Shown here one piece after another: positions 35,262-43,266 of a stretch of 64,000 bases of DNA. Every line of letters begins with the position of its first letter. Position 1 is the stretch's first letter. The notes below the pieces were generated by a model that was not told where the DNA came from, ran no database searches, and saw nothing but the letters and a program-made list of their open reading frames with translations. The position numbers were made by a program, and so were the translations under genes. Location: positions 1 through 64,000 of the forward strand of contig NZ_QUFI01000016.1 of NCBI RefSeq assembly GCF_003478505.1, written 5' to 3'. Source of the DNA: Clostridium sp. AF27-2AA (GTDB taxonomy: Bacteria; Bacillota; Clostridia; Lachnospirales; Lachnospiraceae).

Positions 35262-36353
35262 ATGGAAAATCAAAACTTTTATGAAGGCCGCATACTGGTA
35301 AATATGGCTGCATTTGTTATGCGCCAGGATGATTTAAAGCCGCTTCATGGAAATCTGGACTGGGAAAAGCTGTTCCGGGTTGCAGATTATAATAAAATTT
35401 CAAACCTGATCTATCTTGCAATCCTTGGAAATAATGAAAAAATACCGGAACGGTGGAAAACACGCTTTTATGAGCGCTACAGTGATATTCTGAAATTCAA
35501 CGAAAGCTGCACAGAAGGAGAACGGGAGATACTGGTCCTTCTGGAATTAAAAAAAATCCCGGTACTTGTCCTTTCCTCCAGCAGCCGCAGACAGCTGTAT
35601 CCAAGAGAGGAAATGGCGGGGGAAAGCTCTCTGAAGCTTTTTTTTCTTGACCCGGAAGATTATCTTTTTGCAAAAGGCTATCTGGTCAATATAGGCTACG
35701 AAACGGATACGCTCTATCCGGGAGTGGGTGAAAAGATGCGTATACCAGGCCGCTTTTCTGTTGAAATCTATGATACCTTTCCTTTTAAAACCCAGGTATA
35801 CCAGAGGGGGATGGAAAAGCTGATCCAGCGTGCTTTCCTGAAAGAAAATGAAAACTACATTTATGAATGGAATGCCATAGACCAGCTGGTATACCTTATG
35901 GTGCAGTCTTCTTACCTATATGTAACAGGACATCTGCAGATACGCCACCTGGCAGACTTATATGTATTTTACAGAAAAACAGCAGCAGAAAACCAGCTTC
36001 AGGATCTTGAGAACCGGTTAAAGGAATTTAAAGTAAATATACTGGCGCAGAAGCTTCTGCATTTAAGCTATATGTGGTTTGGAACACGGGAAGAATGTGC
36101 CAGCATGGAGACAGAGGAAGAAGAACTCCAGGTATTTGATATACTGGAGAAAAATGTATTCTATGGCATGACTGGGAAATTTGGGCCGGAAACAGATGAA
36201 CAGGCGCTGGATCTTAGATCAGACATATTGAAAGAAGAAGAATGGGAAAACCGCATGGAAAAAAGAGCATTATTTTACCGGCGTCTGAGAGAGTTTTTTT
36301 CTCTCGTACGCCGGCAGCTGAAAGAGCTATATGATATTTGGTTTAGCAGATAA
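35262..36353 (+). CDS. Degenerate nucleotidyltransferase-family protein
   Basis: A 363-residue protein resembling the uncharacterised nucleotidyltransferase family often found near surface-polysaccharide genes. Where active members have an LKG...R..GDID-type metal site, this one reads VLSSSSRRQLYPREEMAGESSLKLFF, with the aspartates replaced. The C-terminal half keeps the family helix pattern (WNAIDQLVYLMVQSSYLYVTGHLQIRHLADLYVFY). It is the last gene of the fliD unit, 6 bases after the fliT-like gene. It may be a pseudoenzyme with a binding role; function unknown. Confidence 0.6.
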   Translation: MENQNFYEGRILVNMAAFVMRQDDLKPLHGNLDWEKLFRVADYNKISNLIYLAILGNNEKIPERWKTRFYERYSDILKFNESCTEGEREILVLLELKKIPVLVLSSSSRRQLYPREEMAGESSLKLFFLDPEDYLFAKGYLVNIGYETDTLYPGVGEKMRIPGRFSVEIYDTFPFKTQVYQRGMEKLIQRAFLKENENYIYEWNAIDQLVYLMVQSSYLYVTGHLQIRHLADLYVFYRKTAAENQLQDLENRLKEFKVNILAQKLLHLSYMWFGTREECASMETEEEELQVFDILEKNVFYGMTGKFGPETDEQALDLRSDILKEEEWENRMEKRALFYRRLREFFSLVRRQLKELYDIWFSR

Positions 36354-36373
36354 GAGTCATTTTATCAGTATTC

Positions 36374-36387
36374 ACCCGTTTGCGGGT
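36374..36387. terminator. Short hairpin between convergent operons
   Basis: ACCCG at 36374-36378 pairs with CGGGT at 36383-36387 around TTTG. It lies in the 49-base gap between the nucleotidyltransferase-like gene and csrA, where both operons end. No strong T-tract follows on either strand, so it is a weak terminator candidate. Confidence 0.3.
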
Positions 36388-36402
36388 CACTAAGCTTATG
36401 GT

Positions 36403-36639
36403 CTATTTCTTCATATAAGAATTCAGTCCTTTTTCAATAGAGCGCAGTGAATCTGTATCAGATAATAAGGCATCCAGGTTGCTGCGTTCTGCTTCTGTCA
36501 ATTCTTCCCGCAAAATAGAAATATGCTTCGGGGCATTTATAGCCAGGCTGACAGATCCATTGTCGCAGTCAAGTACAGTGATGCGTATGTCATTCCCGAT
36601 CAGGATACTGTCATTTTTTTTACGTTTCAGTATCAGCAT
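36403..36639 (-). CDS. csrA: CsrA translational regulator
   Basis: A 78-residue RNA-binding protein. It has the family start MLILKRKKNDSILIGNDIRI and the central VSLAINAPKHISILREEL segment that forms the RNA-binding strand. In Bacillus, CsrA blocks the flagellin ribosome site and is antagonised by FliW (established). The start overlaps the 3' end of fliW by 20 bases in another frame, with AAGGAGAT upstream. It is the last gene of the flgM operon. Confidence 0.95.
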   Translation of the reverse strand: MLILKRKKNDSILIGNDIRITVLDCDNGSVSLAINAPKHISILREELTEAERSNLDALLSDTDSLRSIEKGLNSYMKK

Positions 36640-37114
36640 GGCTATTTATCTCCTTTTTAGTGTCCTGTTCCTTTATCTCTTTACCAAGAAGAGAACGTAA
36701 GGTATGGCGGTAATTATAGTCAGCGTTGGATAAGATCACCTGGATCCCTTTGCGGGTATCCGGATTAATGGCAAGAGGACATTTCAAGTTGACGGTTCCA
36801 TCCAGATAATCCTTCTTTACAGTACATATGGCATAATAAGACAATTCATCACTGGAATTTACTTCCAGAAAGGATAATTCTTCCGGTAGAAGAACCGGTG
36901 AATAAGAAGGAAAGAGTGCTGCTGCATCGATGAGAAAAAAGGCTACATAAGGTTCGTCTACAGACTGCAATATCAGCAGGGAGCTGTCATCTTCCTCCAT
37001 AGAGAGGGGAAGATAGTCATGGTACTGGGAAAAACCAAATAAACCATCTGGAAATACAACCAGCTCGTCTTTCGTATAATCCATCTCGCCGTAATATTTT
37101 GTATCAATCTTCAT
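36620..37114 (-). CDS. fliW: Flagellar assembly factor FliW
   Basis: A 164-residue protein that binds CsrA and flagellin as part of a partner-switch controlling flagellin synthesis. Conserved segments are LVVFPDGLFGFSQYHDYLPL, EPYVAFFLIDAAALFPSY, CPLAINPDTRKGIQVILSNADYNYRH and the final leucine-rich turn. It overlaps csrA by 20 bases. The DUF6470 gene precedes it, the gene order known from Bacillus (flgK-flgL-yviE-fliW-csrA). Confidence 0.95.
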   Translation of the reverse strand: MKIDTKYYGEMDYTKDELVVFPDGLFGFSQYHDYLPLSMEEDDSSLLILQSVDEPYVAFFLIDAAALFPSYSPVLLPEELSFLEVNSSDELSYYAICTVKKDYLDGTVNLKCPLAINPDTRKGIQVILSNADYNYRHTLRSLLGKEIKEQDTKKEINSHADTET

Positions 37115-37142
37115 GCTTGTATAAGCCTCCGGGGATCAGTTT

Positions 37143-37634
37143 TTATATGGTAATATTAAGAGCAGGGGAATCCGGCTCTTTTTTTGGTGGAACATAATTG
37201 GGGGTGCCGGTATATATAAATTCTACTTCAGGGTAAGAGGTTATGATGGTCATTTCCAGGGCTGGTATGTATTCCAGATCGCCAGATGCCACACGAAATT
37301 CAAATTCACCTCTCTGAAGGGTATACAACCCATTATTGTCAGGGCTTCCAGAAAATGGATCACCAAAGCTGTTTCCTGATCCAGAGACGTTTGCTGCGCC
37401 ATGTACTCTTTGCACAGTATCCTGGAGATCAAAAGCTTGTCTGATCTCCTGGATACAGGTCATGCTTTCCGGAAAACTGATCCCGTAATTTTGAGCCTGG
37501 CGTGCTTTCAGGCGGTATTGGGAAATAGCCTGATGCTGTCTTGCTGCCAGCTGGTCCTTTGAAACCAGCCTGGCATTTTGACGGAAACGGACAGATTCAA
37601 AAGGTTTAAAATTTGCTTCAATCACAGGTTTCAT
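37143..37634 (-). CDS. DUF6470 family protein (YviE-like)
   Basis: A 163-residue protein in the position of Bacillus yviE, between flgL and fliW. It has the repeated DIQ/alpha-helical features of the family: SQYRLKARQAQNYGISFP in the middle and a C-terminal beta-rich segment FEFRVASGDLEYIPALEMTI. Function is unknown. It may relate to filament assembly from its constant position. Confidence 0.75.
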   Translation of the reverse strand: MKPVIEANFKPFESVRFRQNARLVSKDQLAARQHQAISQYRLKARQAQNYGISFPESMTCIQEIRQAFDLQDTVQRVHGAANVSGSGNSFGDPFSGSPDNNGLYTLQRGEFEFRVASGDLEYIPALEMTIITSYPEVEFIYTGTPNYVPPKKEPDSPALNITI

Positions 37635-37707
37635 ACATTTTCACCTTCTTCAGACCTGAAAATAGAAAGTTATTTTTTGCTTGTTTTTTGTAAACAATGT
37701 ATCGGTA

Positions 37708-38838
37708 TCATTTTATAAAATCAAAAAGAGATGACTGCATCAGGTTTGACCCCATTTTTAAAGCAGCAGAATAGGAGTACTGGTAAGAGTACATTTCTGT
37801 GATGGCCTCATAAGGATCAGCTCCGAGAATGTCTTTGTATTCCTCTGTCAGGTTGTCGCTTAAAGTATCAAGACGGGTTTTTGTAGTTTCTACCAGGGAA
37901 TATTTATTGCCAAGGTCGCTGTAAACGGTGCTGATGGTATGCTCTGTATTAGCTGCATCCTTAAGTACACTGCCCATAGTATCTGTAAATTGATCAACGG
38001 TTGTAGTATCACTGATATAATTATCACAGGCCATAACCGAACGGCTGAGAAGTGCCACAGGAGTGGTTTCCAGGGCAGCTTTGACCGCTTTCTTTGCATC
38101 CGCATCAGACATGGCATTTAAGGAATCTGAAGTAAGCCCCGTAAGCATATTCAGTCCTCCTGTATAGGTATCTAAAAGAGACTGGCGGTTGGAAATATCG
38201 CCATAACCGATATCTACCCGGCCTTGTTCTCTCATAGCTGTCACAAGGTTGTTCAGGGCATCATCAGGGTTAGGGCCTAAATCATAACTGTAAGTATTTG
38301 TATTTTTATCATATGCCATGGTCATATTGACCGTCTTTGTGGTACCGTCTGAATACTTATGGGTATAAGTAAGGGTTTTTCCATCTCCGCTTAGAGAAAA
38401 CGGAGCTGTTGTAATATCATTTCCGCCGTAAACATAGAAATCCTGATACTGGCTGTTCAGATTGCTGACCATGCTCTGCACATCCTGAAGAAGAGCATCT
38501 CTTTTTGTCTGGACAGAAGTTTTTGAGCTGTTATGGGAGGAATCCAGCACATACTGCATGGAAGTCTTACTGTTGCTTAAAGTTTTCTGGATATCCCTTG
38601 CACCCTGCTCCTGTTGGTACAGACGGTTTTTAATATCACCTAAAATAGAACTTTTACTCTTTGCATCCTGATATAAATGATCCATTTTCTTTCCCTGATA
38701 ATAAGCAAGAGGATTATCAGCAGCTGTTTCATAAGCAGCGCCGGTAGAAACCTTGTTCATGCTTTTGTTCAGATTGCTTTGAAGATCATTTAAAGAAGAA
38801 GTATACCTGCGGTAAACAGATGAACGTACAACTCTCAT
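37708..38838 (-). CDS. flgL: Hook-filament junction protein FlgL
   Basis: A 376-residue junction protein homologous to flagellin. The N-terminus MRVVRSSVYRRYTSSLNDLQSNLNKSMNKVSTG and AADNPLAYYQGKKM are typical. The C-terminal helix includes YSYQYSYSAALKMGSNLMQSSLFDFI. AGGAGGATT precedes the start. It follows flgK in the flgM operon. Confidence 0.93.
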   Translation of the reverse strand: MRVVRSSVYRRYTSSLNDLQSNLNKSMNKVSTGAAYETAADNPLAYYQGKKMDHLYQDAKSKSSILGDIKNRLYQQEQGARDIQKTLSNSKTSMQYVLDSSHNSSKTSVQTKRDALLQDVQSMVSNLNSQYQDFYVYGGNDITTAPFSLSGDGKTLTYTHKYSDGTTKTVNMTMAYDKNTNTYSYDLGPNPDDALNNLVTAMREQGRVDIGYGDISNRQSLLDTYTGGLNMLTGLTSDSLNAMSDADAKKAVKAALETTPVALLSRSVMACDNYISDTTTVDQFTDTMGSVLKDAANTEHTISTVYSDLGNKYSLVETTKTRLDTLSDNLTEEYKDILGADPYEAITEMYSYQYSYSAALKMGSNLMQSSLFDFIK

Positions 38839-38860
38839 AATTTATTAATCCTCCTTATAT

Positions 38861-40534
38861 TTATGCACCAGTATTACTGATCAGGGTATTCAACACTTCA
38901 TCAAGGGCAGTCATCAGACGGGAAGCAGCATTATAGGCTGAAACGTAGGCCATCATATTGGTTGCTTCTTCATCCAGGCTGACACCGGAAAGAGATTCTC
39001 TGGAGTCCTGGATACTGTTTAAAACAGTTGTGCCCGTCTTTAATGCAGTCTGGTTGGAACTGGAATCAGATGCCAGCTGGGTGGAAAGGTTATTCATATA
39101 ATCAGCAAATGTCTTTCCATTCAATTTCTTGGTATCCTTCATAGCTGCGATCATATCAAGGACTGTATCTGTGCGGTTGGTGCCGTCTGTAGAAATATGG
39201 ACCGTTCCACTGGTCCAGCCTTTGCTGATACCGATATTTCCGGCTGTTATACCAGTTGTTGAGTCATCGGTGGAATTAGATAAAAGATTCTGATCCGTGT
39301 GGTTTTTGCCATTGTTGATGTCATTCATGGATTTTGCGAAAGTGGAAGCTAACTGATTCAGTTTTTCTGAGTAATACTGGTATCCACGGACATCATCCAC
39401 AGCAGTAGATCCATTTATCACATTGCCGGTACCTGTTTTCTGGAGCATATCCAGGCTTGCCTGAAGAGAGCCGCCTTCAAAATGGATCCCTTTTGACTCT
39501 GCGTATACATCTGCAGCTGCCTGTCCATTCCCTTTATAGCTGGGGGCTTTTTCAAACTTGATGGAAATGTTTGCAGGATCAGAAACAGAAGCAGCTGTCT
39601 GGTGATCGCCTTTTAACACACTTAACTGACCGTAGTTTTTTGTGAGACCGTTAGCACCAAGGTCAGATCCGTTTACCAGGATCAGCTTCTGGCTCTTTCC
39701 CTGGGCATCAATATAATTCATGCTCACTTCCAGGTCATCAGGCCAATCTTTCTTGCCGATCACAGCACCATTTGCATCATAGTCATAGGCGTTATTCCCG
39801 GAATGGGCATCATCCTTGTAATATCTGGTTTCAACAGGAATATAACCGGAAAGCTCATCCAGGAGAAGATTACGTTCATCCTGCAGTTCCAGAGAAGGAT
39901 GACCGGCAACCTGGTTACGTTTGATCTGTACGTTCAGGTCACCGATCTGGCGGAGGATGTCATTGATCTTCTGCACATCGCCCTGTTCACTGCTGCCTTC
40001 CCCTGTGAGCCTTTGAAATTCATTCTGTTCGGCCTGTGTGATCTGTCTGGATGCCTGGTTAAAAAGATTACATACAGACTGCATTTTAGTTCGCAGCTCA
40101 CTTTCATAGATGGGATCGGATACCTTTGCAGGATCTTGCATGCTTGTAAGGGTAGACTGGACATCATCAAATGCCTGACGGATGCCGGAAATGGTTGTTT
40201 CGTCCAGTACCTTTGACAGGGAATTAAGGGCAGTCTGTAAACGATTGGTATAGCTGCAGTCAGCAGACTGGCTGCGGTATTGGATATCCAGATAAGGATC
40301 TCTGATCTGTGAGACCCGGTTCATGCTTACCCCAAAGCCTACTGCAGTTTCATTCCCATTAGAATAATGGGAAACAGGATTCGTATAATTAAGGCTGGAT
40401 GCCTCTAACTGCTGCCTGGTATATCCGGCAGTATTCATATTTGACAAATTCTGTCCTGTAATATCCAGACGTTTCTGGTTGGCCTGGAGAGCGGACAGAG
40501 CGGTATTAAAACCGGAAAAAGTTGCTCTTACCAT
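38861..40534 (-). CDS. flgK: Hook-filament junction protein FlgK
   Basis: A 557-residue junction protein joining hook to FlgL and filament. The N-terminus FSGFNTALSALQANQKRLDITGQNLSNMNTAGYTRQQ and C-terminus VSLDEEATNMMAYVSAYNAASRLMTALDEVLNTLI are diagnostic. TTGGAGGTAA precedes the start codon. It lies 52 bases after flgN, its likely chaperone. Confidence 0.95.
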   Translation of the reverse strand: MVRATFSGFNTALSALQANQKRLDITGQNLSNMNTAGYTRQQLEASSLNYTNPVSHYSNGNETAVGFGVSMNRVSQIRDPYLDIQYRSQSADCSYTNRLQTALNSLSKVLDETTISGIRQAFDDVQSTLTSMQDPAKVSDPIYESELRTKMQSVCNLFNQASRQITQAEQNEFQRLTGEGSSEQGDVQKINDILRQIGDLNVQIKRNQVAGHPSLELQDERNLLLDELSGYIPVETRYYKDDAHSGNNAYDYDANGAVIGKKDWPDDLEVSMNYIDAQGKSQKLILVNGSDLGANGLTKNYGQLSVLKGDHQTAASVSDPANISIKFEKAPSYKGNGQAAADVYAESKGIHFEGGSLQASLDMLQKTGTGNVINGSTAVDDVRGYQYYSEKLNQLASTFAKSMNDINNGKNHTDQNLLSNSTDDSTTGITAGNIGISKGWTSGTVHISTDGTNRTDTVLDMIAAMKDTKKLNGKTFADYMNNLSTQLASDSSSNQTALKTGTTVLNSIQDSRESLSGVSLDEEATNMMAYVSAYNAASRLMTALDEVLNTLISNTGA

Positions 40535-40585
40535 AAAGTATTATTACCTCCAAAATATAAATATCCTGCAGTCCCCACAGTTTTA

Positions 40586-41014
40586 TCAGACATATTTGTC
40601 ATAAACATGAGGATCGCTCTGCTTCGCACCGGAAAGGCGCTGTTCTAACTGCTTCATGCGGATCCGGATCAGACGGTCTGTGCCACCTTTTATCTTTTTC
40701 AGCTTTTCAGCCTGGCTGGATAACCGTTCCAGGATCGGAGAGAGAAGTGCCACAGCCTCCTCGCTGTCCTCCTGCATCAAAATCTGGCGGAAAGTAAGGC
40801 CCTCAAGACCCGACTTGCGAAGAAGATCACTTCGTTTTTTATCTAGTCCGCGCAGCTGCAGTAAAAGCATGTTTTCATCATTTAAAAGAGATTCCAGCTG
40901 ATCGGGATGATCAGCTGAAATAACAGTTAGTTTATCAGCCTCAACCTGGCATAACTGTTCTAATACAGTACACAGCTGTTCTAATACCGGGATCAGGCTT
41001 TCAGGCGCCCTCAT
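40586..41014 (-). CDS. flgN: FlgN-family chaperone of FlgK and FlgL
   Basis: A 142-residue helical protein in the standard flgM-flgN-flgK position. It has the family pattern LIPVLEQLCTVLEQLCQVEADK at the N-terminus and a helical C-terminus (LKKIKGGTDRLIRIRMKQLEQRL). Its start overlaps the flgM stop by 4 bases, so the two are probably translated together. Confidence 0.82.
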   Translation of the reverse strand: MRAPESLIPVLEQLCTVLEQLCQVEADKLTVISADHPDQLESLLNDENMLLLQLRGLDKKRSDLLRKSGLEGLTFRQILMQEDSEEAVALLSPILERLSSQAEKLKKIKGGTDRLIRIRMKQLEQRLSGAKQSDPHVYDKYV

Positions 41015-41322
41015 AGATTATACATGGCCCTTGCAATGGCCATGGGATCCGGTTCGTAGGTTCCTTCCTCAACCTGTTTTTTCAGTTGGGCAGCCTTTTC
41101 AACGGAAACGCCTTTCTCGCGGCAGACATCTTCTGTAATGCTGTGAGCCAGAGATCGTGCAAAAAGTGTTTCATCAGCCGAAATACCTTCGGTGTATTCA
41201 AAACTGGCTCGGTCAAGATCAGCCGGTTTTGCAGAAATTTTATCAGACAAAGCAATGTTGCTTTGTCTCATTGATACATGTTCCATGTGTATTTGCTCCT
41301 GGATAGAATCTTGAATTTTCAT
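41011..41322 (-). CDS. flgM: Anti-sigma-28 factor FlgM
   Basis: A 103-residue protein expected to bind sigma-28 until the hook is finished and FlgM is exported. The C-terminal half carries the family pattern CREKGVSVEKAAQLKKQVEEGTYEPDPMAIARAMYN. ATG at 41322 is chosen for GGTGAGGAG just upstream; the in-frame ATG at 41361 lacks one. It is the first gene of the seven-gene operon to csrA and has a sigma-28 promoter, forming a feedback loop. Confidence 0.9.
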   Translation of the reverse strand: MKIQDSIQEQIHMEHVSMRQSNIALSDKISAKPADLDRASFEYTEGISADETLFARSLAHSITEDVCREKGVSVEKAAQLKKQVEEGTYEPDPMAIARAMYNL

Positions 41323-41405
41323 ACAATTACTCCTCACCTTAAAATAAAACGGCAGGACCACAAAAGTATCCTGTGATTCTCACATGCTTACTGAATCTAT
41401 GTAAA

Positions 41406-41432
41406 TTATCGCCTTTTTTCTTGAAAATATAA
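41406..41432 (-). promoter_or_regulatory. Sigma-28 promoter of the flgM-flgN-flgK-flgL-DUF6470-fliW-csrA operon
   Basis: On the minus strand, TTAT (41432-41429), 15 bases, GGCGATAA (41413-41406). One mismatch from GCCGATAA. It is followed by a leader of about 75 nucleotides to flgM. It is arranged divergently to the promoter at 41445. Confidence 0.75.
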
Positions 41433-41444
41433 GAAAAATTATAT

Positions 41445-41471
41445 TTATAAAAAACGGGAAAACGACGACTA
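41445..41471 (+). promoter_or_regulatory. Candidate sigma-28 promoter of the YlqG/FliK-like cluster
   Basis: TTAT at 41445-41448, 15 bases, GACGACTA at 41464-41471. The -10 element is weaker than the others in the window, but spacing and orientation fit, and it is divergent from the flgM promoter in a 185-base shared region. Confidence 0.45.
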
Positions 41472-41546
41472 AATAAACATATGGAAGTATGCAGGATAAA
41501 CTCATATTAGTATAATATATAGAATTAAAAAGAAAAGGAATAAAAC

Positions 41547-42968
41547 ATGTCTAATATATTACAGGTAACAGATCCTTCTACATATATAGATAATAGAAAT
41601 GTCCATACAGGCCAGGAGCAGCAAAGCGCCCTGAACAGTTCCCAGATCCAGAATCCTTCTGACCCATCTCGTGTAGTGCGGGCAGATGGACAGAAAAGCG
41701 GTACCGCTGGTGACCAGGAAAATGAAAGTGGCTTCAGCGTCCGCAATTATAATGGAAATTATACTGACTTTCTTCAGAAGCTGGGGCAGGAAAATGAAAT
41801 AAAGGATTCCCTGGGCCGGATCCTGTTCCGGGATGGAGCCTTTATCGCTAAAGGTGATGAAGGTCTGGGCAAAATGGTGCAGCAGCTGCTGGATTCTGCC
41901 AGTTTTGAAGATCCTGGCCAGCTGCTGGATTTTTTGAAAATGCAGGGACAGACAAAATTTTCCGGTACTTTCTTCGAAAACCTGAGAACTCTTTTGCAGC
42001 AGGAAGGAAACAGAGGCCTGCAGGAAACAGCCCTCAAATTCCTTCAGGTATTCAACAATTATTCCAGCGGCGAGCATCTTTTAGGACAGATGCAGGAACT
42101 GACAGATGATATAAAAGGAATGCTTTACACCTCTGCAAGACAGGAATACGCATCGATTCTGGATCAGCTGGACTGGAATGCAGAAAATGGGGAAACGAAA
42201 GAAAATGCCCAGGTTTTGTTTCAGAAGCTGGTCCCCTTTCTTTCAAAATATATTTCCCGTACCCATGATTATGGCAGTGTAAGAAGCAGCGTGATCCAGC
42301 TGATCCTTTATGGGGCACGTTATGAAAACGGAAGCAGTGTCCTTCTCAGGAGCCTTTTTGAACAAATTGCAGCTAATAGGGATTTTAAACGTTTTTTTGA
42401 AACAGAGCCTGAAGAACTGTATGCTGTACTTACCGGTTCAGAAGGAAAAAAAGGAAATATTTATGGAGATATCTTTGGCGCACTTGTGGAAAGAGGAGCA
42501 AAAGGAGAAGCCGGGCTGGAACAGGTACAGGATTTTTACCAGCTAATGCGTGGGATGCTGGTAAACGAAAGCGTATATATGCCTGTCAATCATTTTATCC
42601 TTCCTTTTCAATATCAGGGAAAAGAGGCGGTATCTGAATTTTGGATCGATCCGGATGCAGAGAAAAAAGAAGAAGAGAAAGATGGCGGCAGGAAAATACG
42701 CCTTCTGGTGGACTTTGAGATCAGGGGATTGGGAGATTTCCAGCTTCTGGCAGATCTCCAGGATCATAAAATATCCATGGAATTGGGAGTTCCTAAAAAT
42801 CTTTCTGCCGGTGCCGGAGAGATACAGGCAAAGCTTCAGGAAATATGTACCAGAAACGGGATGCGCGTGAAAATGATGCAGGTACAGGAAAGAAAAGCTC
42901 ATTACCGTCTTCTGGATGTTTTCCCAAAGATAAGAAAAAAGGAGAATGGAATCAATGTCAGCGTTTGA
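41547..42968 (+). CDS. YlqG/FliK-like flagellar export-related protein
   Basis: A 473-residue protein without signal peptide or membrane segments. The N-terminal 60 residues are polar and low complexity. The C-terminal about 90 residues have a FliK-like pattern (IRLLVDFEIRGLGDFQLLADLQ followed by a helical segment). It overlaps a gene for a free FlhB C-terminal domain by 14 bases. The same pairing, ylqG-ylqH, is known in Bacillus (recalled) and is poorly understood. I infer a second ruler/switch-like protein or an export substrate. No strong individual motif confirms this. Confidence 0.55.
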   Translation: MSNILQVTDPSTYIDNRNVHTGQEQQSALNSSQIQNPSDPSRVVRADGQKSGTAGDQENESGFSVRNYNGNYTDFLQKLGQENEIKDSLGRILFRDGAFIAKGDEGLGKMVQQLLDSASFEDPGQLLDFLKMQGQTKFSGTFFENLRTLLQQEGNRGLQETALKFLQVFNNYSSGEHLLGQMQELTDDIKGMLYTSARQEYASILDQLDWNAENGETKENAQVLFQKLVPFLSKYISRTHDYGSVRSSVIQLILYGARYENGSSVLLRSLFEQIAANRDFKRFFETEPEELYAVLTGSEGKKGNIYGDIFGALVERGAKGEAGLEQVQDFYQLMRGMLVNESVYMPVNHFILPFQYQGKEAVSEFWIDPDAEKKEEEKDGGRKIRLLVDFEIRGLGDFQLLADLQDHKISMELGVPKNLSAGAGEIQAKLQEICTRNGMRVKMMQVQERKAHYRLLDVFPKIRKKENGINVSV

Positions 42969-43266
42969 GCGGCTATTAGAGCAAAAGGCAGTTGCGCTTC
43001 AATATTCACCGGAAAAGGACACTGCCCCGGTGATCGTTGCTTCCGGAATGGGATATATGGCAGAAAAGATCACAGAAGCAGCCAGAAAATCAGGAGTTCC
43101 TGTTTATGAGGATGATTCCCTTGCAACTCTTTTAAGCAGATTACAGCTGGGAGCGGCAGTGCCGGAAGAATTATATCAGGCGATCATAGAAATCTACATT
43201 TATTTTTTAGGATATGTGCCGTCATCGGAGGAAAAAGAGAATGAAACAAAATCCAAAAATACCTGA
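42955..43266 (+). CDS. Free FlhB C-terminal domain protein (YlqH-like)
   Basis: A 103-residue protein homologous to the part of FlhB that follows the NPTH cleavage site: APVIVASGMGYMAEKITEAARKSGVPVYEDDSLATLL and PEELYQAIIEIYIYFLG. It has no membrane domain and no NPTH. It may mimic or modulate the FlhB switch with its FliK-like neighbour (inference). ATG at 42955 is preferred because GGAG is 10 bases upstream; ATG at 42946 is too close to it. It overlaps both neighbours. Confidence 0.85.
   Translation: MSAFERLLEQKAVALQYSPEKDTAPVIVASGMGYMAEKITEAARKSGVPVYEDDSLATLLSRLQLGAAVPEELYQAIIEIYIYFLGYVPSSEEKENETKSKNT

Noticed and set aside
41086..42318. Other long frames opposite flgM and the YlqG-like gene
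   Set aside because: They lack ribosome sites and family patterns and lie fully within supported genes.
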